NCBI GenBank assembly: GCA_002351725.1
Contig: DEHD01000005.1
Coordinates: forward strand, 4,439 to 15,621
Direction: 5' to 3'
DNA from: Prevotella sp. UBA2809
GTDB taxonomy: Bacteria; Bacteroidota; Bacteroidia; Bacteroidales; Bacteroidaceae
Length of the DNA: 11,183 nucleotides
In this document: positions 5,292-11,183 of the stretch, in pieces
Layout: each line of letters begins with the position of its first letter
How positions within the stretch are numbered: position 1 is the first letter of the stretch
The notes under the pieces: model-generated
What the model was told of the DNA's origin: nothing
Seen by the model: the letters and a program-made list of their open reading frames with translations, nothing else
Databases searched by the model: none
Position numbers and translations under genes: made by a program

Positions 5292-6866
5292 TTAGAAGGT
5301 ATATCCCAATGTGAGCAGGAACTGGTTGCGCTTGTTGGTAACTTTGGTTATGCCTGAAGTATAAGGGGCATAAGAATTAGGATTAAAATATGGCTGGAAT
5401 GGGTGGAACTCACCATCGGTCTTACTCAGCTGGTAAGCCAGGTCGATGTTCATCTTACCCACCTTGTAACCCACACCGCATGTAAGGCGCTGAGTGTCCT
5501 TCCAATTCACGTAGTCGGTTGTAGAGGCATACATGGTACCTGGGCTGTCAACGGTCATATCGCGTACGCCATCCATCTTGTAGCCACCAGTCAGGTAGTT
5601 GTAACCCAGTCGGATAGAAACCTCAGGCACGGGCTTGTACTCAGCACCAACCTTGAATGTAGAAACGCCCTTGAGCGACTTCTCAGTGTTAGCCTTCATA
5701 GCGTAGTCCTTCGATGTCTCAGCGTTATCGTAGTAGTCGTATCCGTCTATAATGCGGTTCTGACTTGCACTGTAGTCGGTATACTCATAGGTAGCGCCAA
5801 GTGCTAACTGATTGCCAACGGTAGTACCCATACTCAGTCCGAATCTCCAAGGAGTATGGTAGGCAAAGTCGTAGCTCTGCTCGCTATATCCCTTATCCCA
5901 ACTTCCGTAAGGAGTGTTGTTAAGCAGCACGGTAGAGTTGCTCGATGTGAGCTGATACCAAGTTGGAGTGTGTACATAAGCACCTACACGGAATGCCGAC
6001 TCCTCAAGAGGGCGAACGATGATACCGAACTTCAGGTCAACACCGCTACCGGTAATCTTGCGCTCATCGCCGTAAGACACAGCACCGCACAGGCCCTTTG
6101 AATCGAGCAACTGCTCGGTATATTCAGAGTAGCCCTTATAGCGTACGTCCTTAATGCCTACAGTGAGTCCCCAGAAGAAACGGTCGTTATAATTACCGCT
6201 CAGGTTGAAGTCGTAGTCGGCCACCCATCCTCTGTGAGCTCTGTCGAATGTATATCCGCTGGCATCATTATAGTAGAAATTACCATCCTTTGGATCCAGA
6301 ATCAGCGCGTTAGCGTTCAGATAGTCGGCCTCGTTAAAGCAGTACGAGCGATAGTCGGTACCTGGCTCCCAGCCAATGATATCGCCACTCTTATTCTCCT
6401 CCATCTCGTAGATTCCCTTATCCCACTTTGCATAGGTCAGTCCGTTTTGCGAGGCCCCTGTCAGCGTGTTTGCAGCTGAGAGAATCTGGTCGAAGTTATG
6501 ACTCTTGTGGTAGTTGAATCCCACGTTAACAAACGTCTGTGGACTAATTCTTGCCGAGTATACAAAACCTGCCTGGTCGAAGCTCAAGTTGGTCTTGCCC
6601 AGTCCGTCAAACTCCTTTGCATCAGCCTGCGACTGGAGTCCGAAGCTCACGCTGGCTGTAGAGTGGCGGAAGAGTCCGATACCCGCAGGGTTACTACTCA
6701 TGGTAGATATGTCGGCACCTAAAGCCTCCATAGCTCCACCCATACCCACATAGCGGGCTGTTCCGTTCAGATCGCTGCCAAGCAGGCGAGCGCTCTCATA
6801 TGTATCCTGTGCAGCTGCTGGCAATCCCATGCCCATAGCAATCACTGCCAAAATCATCTTCTTCAT
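5292..6866 (-). CDS. OmpP1/FadL/TodX-family outer-membrane transport protein
   Basis: 524 residues with a signal peptide (MKKMILAVIAMGMGLPAAAQ, cleavage near residue 20). The mature N-terminus ARYVGMGGAMEALGADIS (37-54) followed by SSNPAGIGL (57-65) is the hatch-domain signature of the FadL/OmpP1 family. The rest alternates polar and aromatic residues as in transmembrane beta strands, and the chain ends in LTLGYTF with the terminal phenylalanine used by the barrel assembly machinery. Family members move hydrophobic molecules (fatty acids, aromatic hydrocarbons) across the outer membrane. In Bacteroidetes they are often labelled hemin receptor on weak grounds, and the substrate here is unknown. 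It is second in an operon behind the low-complexity protein, 36 bp downstream. A terminator follows, so it is not part of the ior operon even though both could relate to aromatic compounds. Confidence 0.92.
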   Translation of the reverse strand: MKKMILAVIAMGMGLPAAAQDTYESARLLGSDLNGTARYVGMGGAMEALGADISTMSSNPAGIGLFRHSTASVSFGLQSQADAKEFDGLGKTNLSFDQAGFVYSARISPQTFVNVGFNYHKSHNFDQILSAANTLTGASQNGLTYAKWDKGIYEMEENKSGDIIGWEPGTDYRSYCFNEADYLNANALILDPKDGNFYYNDASGYTFDRAHRGWVADYDFNLSGNYNDRFFWGLTVGIKDVRYKGYSEYTEQLLDSKGLCGAVSYGDERKITGSGVDLKFGIIVRPLEESAFRVGAYVHTPTWYQLTSSNSTVLLNNTPYGSWDKGYSEQSYDFAYHTPWRFGLSMGTTVGNQLALGATYEYTDYSASQNRIIDGYDYYDNAETSKDYAMKANTEKSLKGVSTFKVGAEYKPVPEVSIRLGYNYLTGGYKMDGVRDMTVDSPGTMYASTTDYVNWKDTQRLTCGVGYKVGKMNIDLAYQLSKTDGEFHPFQPYFNPNSYAPYTSGITKVTNKRNQFLLTLGYTF

Positions 6867-6876
6867 AATGGCTATC

Positions 6877-6904
6877 TAATGTTTAATGTTTAATCTTTAA
6901 TGTT
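6877..6904. repeat. 7-bp A/T repeat block upstream of the OmpP1-like gene
   Basis: A 28-bp stretch of heptads based on AATGTTT (plus strand), with one altered unit (AATCTTT), fills most of the 36-bp gap between the two genes. It is the inverted copy of the block at 3502-3529, with 27 of 28 positions matching when one is reverse-complemented. The mRNA sense here is AAACATT-like, opposite to the iorB leader. Confidence 0.8.
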
Positions 6905-7916
6905 ATCGGCGTCCTCCAGCACGGCCTCCTCCGCCGCCACCGCCAGAGCGTGTACCGCCACCGCCACTAAATCCACCTCCAGAGCTGCTACGGCTTCCGC
7001 CACCGCTGCTAAAGCTACCGCCTGAACTACGGCTGCTCGACGATGAGCTAGAGTAAGAACGGTTGCCATAGTTAGAGTTGCTGTAAACGGTTCCGTTTCC
7101 TCCACGACGACCACTGAAGTTGCCGCTACGGCTGCGCTCGTTGTTGCCACTGGTGTAAACACGTCCGCCACTTGCATTTACTGCACGGTCTCTCAGGCTT
7201 CCCATACGATAGCTGCTTGAGGCCACGGTGTTGCGGTGAGCAGGACGGTAATCTGTGCGGCCGTATACACTTATAGTACCAGAGTTGCCTGTAGATCTGT
7301 AGGCGTAGTGACGACCACCACCTCCGCCAGGATAGTATGGATAATAGTGATAATATCCACCATGCCAATAAGGCGAGTACCAGCTGTAGTATGAGCCGTA
7401 GTAAGGCCATCCCCATGAGCTGTACCATGGGTCGTACCATCCGTAGTACCAGGGATCGTACCAGCTGTAGAACCATGGACTATTGTAGTTATACCAATAG
7501 CTGTTGTACCAAGGGTCATACCATCCGTAGCGGCTGTAGTACCAGGGACTATGCCATCCCCATGTACTTGCTCCGGCGCGATATCCTGCCCAGAATGCAG
7601 CATTGCTACTCACGTCGTAGTCGTCAAAGCGCACCATCTGTTTTGTCAGTGCGTAGTCTTCTGCCTCCACACTGTCGTTAGGATAAACACCCTTACCCTC
7701 AGCAAAGTCTATCACGTCAAGTTTGGTTGTATCACCGTCTATCACCTCGTAGCTGCTCTTGGCCTTAGGCTGTGGAGCCACCACGGGGGCGTATTCCTTC
7801 ACCTTCTCCACCTGTGCCTTCTTCTTTTTAGGTACGAAGTAGAGATCGTCATCCTGAGCCTGCATCGACAGAGGCATGGCTCCGATCAGCATTGAAATTA
7901 ATAACAGTTTTTTCAT
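6903..7916 (-). CDS. Secreted low-complexity protein with WYDPWY repeats and a Gly/Ser/Arg-rich tail
   Basis: 337 residues, not assigned to a characterised family. A signal peptide (MKKLLLISMLIGAMPLSMQA, then QDDD) indicates export. Residues 21-108 look like ordinary sequence with a charged patch (KKKKAQVEKVKEY) and a Thr-Lys/Asp segment (VIDGDTTKLDVIDF). Residues about 109-196 are extremely rich in Tyr, Trp, Pro, Ser and Gly, with three WYDPWY hexamers (132-137, 152-157, 160-165) and SPWYY/SPWFY variants. A PGGGGGRH hinge follows. Residues about 207-337 are low complexity: Arg/Ser/Asn/Tyr, then poly-Ser and poly-Gly with scattered Arg, ending GGRR. There is only one long open frame in the gene's sense, with clean start and stop. 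First gene of an operon with the OmpP1-like barrel. The composition suggests a structural, adhesive or self-associating envelope protein, which is inference only. Confidence 0.88.
   Translation of the reverse strand: MKKLLLISMLIGAMPLSMQAQDDDLYFVPKKKKAQVEKVKEYAPVVAPQPKAKSSYEVIDGDTTKLDVIDFAEGKGVYPNDSVEAEDYALTKQMVRFDDYDVSSNAAFWAGYRAGASTWGWHSPWYYSRYGWYDPWYNSYWYNYNSPWFYSWYDPWYYGWYDPWYSSWGWPYYGSYYSWYSPYWHGGYYHYYPYYPGGGGGRHYAYRSTGNSGTISVYGRTDYRPAHRNTVASSSYRMGSLRDRAVNASGGRVYTSGNNERSRSGNFSGRRGGNGTVYSNSNYGNRSYSSSSSSSRSSGGSFSSGGGSRSSSGGGFSGGGGTRSGGGGGGGRAGGRR
7421..7530. repeat. 26-bp direct repeat inside the WYDPWY gene
   Basis: Positions 7421-7446 and 7505-7530 are 24/26 identical (shared core GTACCA, GGGTC, TACCATCCGTAG). 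The offset is 84 bp, which is 28 codons, so the repeats stay in frame and encode the repeated Y-x-x-Y-D-P-W-Y motif. Shorter copies (GTACCAGGGA) lie between and after them. This indicates growth of the aromatic region by internal duplication. Confidence 0.7.
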
Positions 7917-7945
7917 CTTCTTGCAGTATTTAATGATTCACGTTG

Positions 7946-7976
7946 CAAAAATACAACGAATTTGAGTGCAAAAATA
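7946..7976 (-). promoter_or_regulatory. Candidate promoter(s) of the low-complexity protein/OmpP1 operon
   Basis: On the minus strand TATTTTTG fits TAnnTTTG at two places, 7953-7946 and 7976-7969. Neither has a TTTG at the usual 20-bp distance; the upstream copy's own TTTG lies 15 bp from the nearer box. The first is 29 bp from the ATG and fits best. The second lies inside the left arm of an inverted repeat, so control by a binding protein is conceivable. Confidence 0.5.
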
Positions 7977-8016
7977 GGGAAAAACCCTAACTTATGATAG
8001 GATTTTCCCTATTTTT
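7970..8016. repeat. 14-bp inverted repeat in the divergent promoter region
   Basis: AAAAATAGGGAAAA (7970-7983) and TTTTCCCTATTTTT (8003-8016) are perfect inverted copies around a 19-bp centre. The centre also contains CCCTA (7985-7989) and ATAGG (7997-8001), so smaller alternative hairpins (TAGGG-AAAAA-CCCTA and ATAGG-ATTTTC-CCTAT) are possible. Genes start on both sides, so an ordinary terminator role is not expected. It lies between the -7 boxes of the two divergent units and could be an operator. Confidence 0.6.
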
Positions 8017-8018
8017 TG

Positions 8019-8026
8019 TAATTTTG
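8019..8026 (+). promoter_or_regulatory. -7 box of prmA
   Basis: TAATTTTG matches TAnnTTTG and lies 19 bp before the prmA ATG, giving a very short leader of roughly a dozen bases. No convincing TTTG is found 20 bp upstream; the -33 position falls in the centre of the inverted repeat. The call rests on the -7 box alone. Confidence 0.55.
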
Positions 8027-8045
8027 CCCCAAAAATTAACTAATT

Positions 8046-8897
8046 ATGAAATATTTCGAAGTAGAATTCACCATCAATCCCATGTCGGTCGACGCTTCCG
8101 ACCTTCTTGCTGACCTTGCTCTCGAGGCAGGTTTCGAGACCTACGAGGAAACCGAAAACGGACTTCTGGGATACGTTCAGCAGGGTCTTTTCGACGAAGA
8201 TGCGCTGCGCAGTTGCATTGCCGAATTCCCCATCGAGGGCACCAGTATAATATATAATGTACGCGAGGCCGAAGATCGCGACTGGAACGAGCAGTGGGAG
8301 CAAGAAGGTTTCGAGCCCATCATCATCCCTCCCCTTGCAATTCACGACGGTCGCCACCTGCCTGTGGTTGAAAGCGAGATATCAATCGAAATCGATGCAA
8401 AGCTCGCCTTTGGCACCGGTACTCACGAAACTACAAGAATGATATGCAAGGAACTCATTTCAACGGTTCCTGAGCTCGAGGAAGTACGAGTCCTTGACTG
8501 TGGCACGGGAACAGGCATTCTCTCCATAGCAGCCCTTAAACTAGGCGCCAGTGAGGCTGTAGGTTATGACATCGACGAGTGGAGCGCCGATAATGCACGT
8601 CACAATGCCGTTATCAATCGCGTAGACGAACGCTTCACCTCACTTCTTGGTGATGCAAGCGTCATCGACACCATCAAGGGCGAATTCGATTTAGTTTTGG
8701 CAAACATCAACCGTAATATATTACTGGCCGACATGCCACGCTTTGTTAGCAAGATGCATAGCGGTTCAAAACTCATTCTCAGCGGCTTCTACACAGCCGA
8801 CAGCCCCCTGCTAATACAGAAGGCTGCCGACCTGGGATTGACGTTCGTTTCACAGAATCAAGACCAAGATTGGGCATGTTTGGTATTCAAGTATTAA
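8046..8897 (+). CDS. prmA: Ribosomal protein L11 methyltransferase
   Basis: 283 residues, the normal length for PrmA, which uses S-adenosylmethionine to methylate lysines and the N-terminus of ribosomal protein L11. The N-terminal L11-recognition domain (1 to about 70; MKYFEVEF start) is followed by a linker with DRDWNEQW (77-84). The methyltransferase domain has the family signature LAFGTGTHETTRM (120-132), the SAM-binding motif VLDCGTGTGILSIAALKLGA (149-168), the acidic GYDIDEWS, and the VLANINRNIL catalytic-loop region (217-226). The terminal SGFY and CLVFKY segments are usual. It is a single gene with its own promoter, divergent from the low-complexity protein operon. No clear terminator follows, only A/T-rich sequence with a weak AATATT hairpin near 8926-8940. 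Confidence 0.97.
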   Translation: MKYFEVEFTINPMSVDASDLLADLALEAGFETYEETENGLLGYVQQGLFDEDALRSCIAEFPIEGTSIIYNVREAEDRDWNEQWEQEGFEPIIIPPLAIHDGRHLPVVESEISIEIDAKLAFGTGTHETTRMICKELISTVPELEEVRVLDCGTGTGILSIAALKLGASEAVGYDIDEWSADNARHNAVINRVDERFTSLLGDASVIDTIKGEFDLVLANINRNILLADMPRFVSKMHSGSKLILSGFYTADSPLLIQKAADLGLTFVSQNQDQDWACLVFKY

Positions 8898-8943
8898 TAT
8901 ACAAGAAATATAAAATATAAATATTGTTAATATTACACCAAAA

Positions 8944-8976
8944 TTGCACGAATCTAAAATAAAATCAGTACCTTTG
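8944..8976 (+). promoter_or_regulatory. Promoter with no open reading frame behind it
   Basis: TACCTTTG (8969-8976) is a strong -7 box, identical to those of the ior operon and of the right-edge promoter. A TTG at 8944-8946 lies 22 bp upstream, slightly long. Transcription would start near 8982 and run into the hairpin at 9030-9060 after about 50 nt. Confidence 0.65.
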
Positions 8977-8981
8977 CACTC

Positions 8982-9067
8982 GATTTTTAATGGTTAAGGT
9001 TTATGGTTGATTAATTTAGTTTTTTACTGATAGAGGCTAGCAGTGAATGCTCGCCTCTATTTGTTTT
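8982..9067 (+). ncRNA. Candidate small RNA of about 85 nt, family not recognised
   Basis: A strong promoter box and a strong terminator-like hairpin bracket a stretch with no real gene. The 5' part is U/A/G rich with a repeated ATGGTT motif (8990-8995 and 9003-9008). A six-codon frame MVKVYG (8990-9010) exists but is too short to support by itself. The 3' part is the terminator hairpin. It does not show the GGAAGG-type SRP RNA loop, tmRNA or RNase P features. Alternatively it is an attenuated leader of the downstream lipoprotein gene. Start and end are estimates. Confidence 0.45.
9030..9067 (+). terminator. Hairpin terminator of the candidate small RNA
   Basis: The outer stem ATAGAGGC (9030-9037) pairs with GCCTCTAT (9053-9060). 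After a 1x1 T/C mismatch an inner stem AGCA (9039-9042) pairs with TGCT (9048-9051) around the loop GTGAA. TTGTTTT follows. Twelve base pairs with a U-rich tail make a credible Rho-independent terminator. Confidence 0.75.
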
Positions 9068-9133
9068 ATGTAGTCTTCCATCTAATATACGCATTTTTTT
9101 TCTTTCGTTGTTCATTTTAATAAAAAAAAGTAG

Positions 9134-9141
9134 TATTTTTG
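9134..9141 (+). promoter_or_regulatory. -7 box of the nucleoside hydrolase-like lipoprotein gene
   Basis: TATTTTTG fits TAnnTTTG and lies 46 bp before the ATG at 9188. The nearest TTG (9108-9110) is 23 bp upstream, longer than the 20 bp seen elsewhere. The 9068-9133 stretch is A/T rich and shows nothing else. Confidence 0.5.
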
Positions 9142-9187
9142 CATCATGATAATCAAAAGCAATCTAATTTAGAAACAGAATAATAAT

Positions 9188-10228
9188 ATGACACACAAGG
9201 TATATGGTACCATCGTTGCACTCATCGGTGTAGTGTTCTTTATGTCGTGTGGCAACATCGATAATCCTGAATTTCCTCAGGAGAATAACCGCATGCAGCT
9301 GATAATACTCGACACCGACATCGGTTCTTCGACCGACGATCTGTTTGCAATGGAGATGCTTTACCGCTACGAGGAACAGGGACGATGCCGCCTGCTGGGT
9401 GTGGTGGTAGACCGCGAAGGCGAACAGAACGCTGCGTTTACAGATGTGATGAACACGTACTTTGGTCACGGTGATGTGCCCATCGGACTGGTTCGTGAAG
9501 GCATAGATAACCCCAAAGTGTGGATAGACTATGCACATGTGGCCGATATAAAGGATAACAACGAGCAGCCAATGTTTCAACGTACCGTTACCGACTACAG
9601 CAAGCTGCCTGATGGCTGGCTGCTATACCGCAGACTCTTAGCCTCGCAGCCCGACAACTCGGTTAGCATCGTATGTACTGGATTCGTAACCTGTCTGGCA
9701 CAGCTGCTACAATCAGAAGGCGATGAATACTCGCCACTAAACGGTGTAGAACTGGTACGCCAGAAGGTAAAATGCATCTATCTGCAAGGCGGCGTTTTTG
9801 GCGAGGCCGAGGAACCGGACTTCAATTTTGCACAAGGAGCCAACTTCGCTCAAGAGTTCTTCAACCTCTGGCCTACGGATGTTGACATGGTGTTCTCGCC
9901 GATGGAGTCAGGACAGGCGGTGGAGTACACACCAGAACAAGTTATCAGCGATGTATCATGGACCGACGTTCATCCTATAAAACAAGTGTATATGAACTGC
10001 AACTGTAACACGGGCCAGCGTATGTGGGATGTGATGCCTACAGTTCAGGCTGTTGAGGGAGATGAACTCTTCACACTCACCGAACGCGGCAACCTAACCG
10101 TTACTCCCGAATGTGCCACCATCTTTACAGCATCAGCAGCCAGATATTTCCGCTACCAGATGCCAGGCGATGCCGCTTGGGCTGCCGCCATGCTGGAGAA
10201 AATAAGAATGTTCAATAAGATACATTAA
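9188..10228 (+). CDS. Nucleoside hydrolase-like lipoprotein with altered active site
   Basis: 346 residues. The N-terminal hydrophobic segment ends VVFFMSC, a lipoprotein signal with the acylated Cys at 21, so the protein is membrane anchored outside the cytoplasm. The domain begins IILDTDIGSSTDDLFAMEML (39-58), a nucleoside hydrolase calcium-binding motif with two extra residues compared with DTDPGIDD. CTGFVTCLAQLL (163-174) matches the TG-xxTNLA strand of the family, and LQGGVFGE with PDFNFAQGANFAQEFFNLWP (210-229) matches the ribose-binding stretch. The family's usual EYNxxxDxxAA has Gly in place of the Asp (G217). The C-terminal RMWDVMPTVQAV (278-289) keeps the metal aspartate (D281) but has Trp280 where classical enzymes have the catalytic His. 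Nucleoside cleavage is therefore uncertain; an altered specificity or a binding role is possible. Single gene with its own leader, convergent with the next one. Confidence 0.85.
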   Translation: MTHKVYGTIVALIGVVFFMSCGNIDNPEFPQENNRMQLIILDTDIGSSTDDLFAMEMLYRYEEQGRCRLLGVVVDREGEQNAAFTDVMNTYFGHGDVPIGLVREGIDNPKVWIDYAHVADIKDNNEQPMFQRTVTDYSKLPDGWLLYRRLLASQPDNSVSIVCTGFVTCLAQLLQSEGDEYSPLNGVELVRQKVKCIYLQGGVFGEAEEPDFNFAQGANFAQEFFNLWPTDVDMVFSPMESGQAVEYTPEQVISDVSWTDVHPIKQVYMNCNCNTGQRMWDVMPTVQAVEGDELFTLTERGNLTVTPECATIFTASAARYFRYQMPGDAAWAAAMLEKIRMFNKIH

Positions 10229-10279
10229 AGCATGTCGCGGGCCCCTCCCCTAGCATACAATGATCCCCTGTAAGCGATA
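10229..10279. other. Short GC-rich gap between convergent genes, no clear terminator
   Basis: The 51-bp gap holds CGCGGGCCCCTCCCCTAG and three CCCCT units (near 10244, 10249 and 10265), and a direct repeat AGCAT on both sides of the GC-rich core. I could not find a proper hairpin with a T-run for either gene. It is unusually GC rich compared with other gaps in the window. Confidence 0.5.
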
Positions 10280-10999
10280 TTAACAATTATTATCAGTTCC
10301 CATCCATCTGTCTTTCTCCACAAGAGCCTGCACTTTTGCATAGGCGCGCTTGTGCATCTTAATGCAGAACACGATGAGGATGGCAAAACCTACGCCTCCA
10401 ACGTATGGATTAACCATACTCGACATGGCTAGAGCGTCGTATATGCCGTGAGCCAATACCGGAGCCAGCAACACGCAAACCGCAACCTTTGGCGAGCGAT
10501 TAACAAAGTGGTAAACAGAATAGTAATAGCCCATAAGCACTGCAAAGGCATAATGACCTGGTACGGCCAGCAAAGCGCGAGTAACGGCAACTGCAGCCCA
10601 GTTATCCTGACTGAACACATAGGATATGTTCTCTACTGCAGCAAAGCCTAATCCCACGCATACGGCATACACTATCCCGTCGAAGTGCTCGTCAAAATAA
10701 GGATTATTCTTCAGCACCATCCAAAGCGCAAGCAGTTTAAACGTCTCCTCTGGTATAGCTGCCACTAGAAAAGCCAAAGCCGTTGTATCTGCAAGTGTTG
10801 CGGGCGTGCCGTTTTCGCCAAACAGCATCATCTTAATCATAGTTTCAACCACAACCACCGGGATAATAATACCTATTCCCCATGCCACAGCCTTGAGTAG
10901 CATGTAAGTAGGCTCTTTCTGTGTATCCTTCTTCCATATATACAACAACAAAAGTACCGCAGGAAGAAGCGCAGCTGCTATCATTCGAATGTAGAACAT
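10280..10999 (-). CDS. PrsW-family intramembrane metalloprotease
   Basis: 239 residues, mostly membrane: hydrophobic segments around 5-21, 36-52, 73-96, 108-128, 135-163, 172-190 and 197-214. The PrsW motifs are in order: IPEETFKLL (82-90, the EExxK metal site), FDGIVYAVCVGLGFAAVENISY (E123, N124), PGHYAFAVLMGYYY (H149) and LAHGIYDAL (H184). The family (peptidase M82, related to CPBP proteases) cleaves membrane substrates; Bacillus PrsW makes the first cut in an anti-sigma factor. No sigma/anti-sigma pair is adjacent, so the substrate here is unknown. The C-terminal tail after 214 is basic and likely cytoplasmic. I chose the ATG at 10999 because the promoter fits it; an in-frame ATG at 10984 (residue 6) is an alternative. 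Confidence 0.92.
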   Translation of the reverse strand: MFYIRMIAAALLPAVLLLLYIWKKDTQKEPTYMLLKAVAWGIGIIIPVVVVETMIKMMLFGENGTPATLADTTALAFLVAAIPEETFKLLALWMVLKNNPYFDEHFDGIVYAVCVGLGFAAVENISYVFSQDNWAAVAVTRALLAVPGHYAFAVLMGYYYSVYHFVNRSPKVAVCVLLAPVLAHGIYDALAMSSMVNPYVGGVGFAILIVFCIKMHKRAYAKVQALVEKDRWMGTDNNC

Positions 11000-11030
11000 A
11001 GTTGTTAAGTTATTCTTTTAAGTTTGGGCA

Positions 11031-11062
11031 CAAAAGTACAAAATAAATACTGAATAAGCAAA
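11031..11062 (-). promoter_or_regulatory. Promoter of the PrsW-family gene
   Basis: On the minus strand TTTG (11062-11059) and TACTTTTG (11038-11031) are exactly 20 bp apart. The ATG is 31 bp past the -7 box. Confidence 0.8.
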
Positions 11063-11121
11063 TAATAAATATAATAAAATAAAAATGATATGATCATTCT
11101 TAATTTACTTACATTTAAGTA

Positions 11122-11152
11122 TTGCAGGGTTCAAGAAAAACCTATACCTTTG
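11122..11152 (+). promoter_or_regulatory. Strong promoter reading out of the right edge
   Basis: TTG (11122-11124), 20 bp, then TACCTTTG (11145-11152): a close match to the Bacteroidetes consensus. Only about 30 bases of the transcript are in view (11153-11183), without a start codon. What it drives cannot be seen. It is divergent from the PrsW gene. Confidence 0.78.
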
Positions 11153-11183
11153 CGCCTTGAAATTATTAACTAAAGTTTCGCAA

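Noticed and set aside
6890..7603. Several long frames overlapping the low-complexity gene (Ala/Val-rich, Thr/Gly-rich and Leu/Trp-rich)
   Set aside because: They are alternative readings of repetitive GC-biased codons. Only the 6903-7916 frame has a signal peptide, a start near a promoter box and a balanced N-terminal domain.
8898..8943. Terminator for prmA formed by the AATATT repeats
   Set aside because: The hairpin is A/T only and very weak, and no T-run follows; I do not list it as a feature.
9164..9580. 138-residue open frame antisense to the lipoprotein gene
   Set aside because: Its composition is typical of an antisense shadow and it has no plausible start region; the sense gene carries clear family motifs.

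Overview
The window looks like chromosomal DNA from a Bacteroidales bacterium, most likely Prevotella/Segatella or a close relative. Three things point there. The 286-residue primary sigma factor lacks region 1.1, as is typical of Bacteroidetes. Gene after gene is preceded by the Bacteroidetes promoter pattern (TTTG or TTG, about 20 bp, then TAnnTTTG) instead of a -35/-10 pair. Start codons lack clear Shine-Dalgarno sequences. Genus level is an inference from overall protein feel and is not proven. I see no phage, transposase, integrase, CRISPR array, tRNA or rRNA. This is mostly core genome.

Left part (1-1513): the tail of an unidentified gene and its terminator, then rpoD with its own promoter, followed with no gap by a small secreted protein of unknown function. 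A perfect 18-bp stem acts as a shared terminator with the convergent gene.

Centre left (1494-5242, all minus strand): a likely operon iorA-iorB-aminotransferase. Indolepyruvate:ferredoxin oxidoreductase converts aromatic 2-oxo acids to arylacetyl-CoA (or the reverse), and the aminotransferase could interconvert those 2-oxo acids with aromatic amino acids. The IorA here ends before the C-terminal ferredoxin domain of the archaeal enzymes. A REP-like inverted repeat lies between iorB and the aminotransferase.

Centre right (5292-7953, minus strand): a two-gene unit made of a secreted, extremely Tyr/Trp/Gly/Ser-rich low-complexity protein with WYDPWY repeats and an OmpP1/FadL-type outer-membrane barrel. 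Its promoter region, shared with divergent prmA, contains a 14-bp inverted repeat.

Right part (8019-11183): prmA (ribosomal protein L11 methyltransferase), a promoter-plus-terminator unit with no gene between (candidate small RNA of about 85 nt), a lipoprotein related to nucleoside hydrolases but with altered active-site residues, a convergent PrsW-type membrane protease, and a strong promoter firing out of the right edge.

The least explained items are the WYDPWY/Gly-Ser protein with its barrel partner, the candidate small RNA, the ferredoxin-less IorA, and 7-bp A/T repeats in leaders, two of which are long inverted copies of each other. No item on its own demonstrates a new defence or mobile system.
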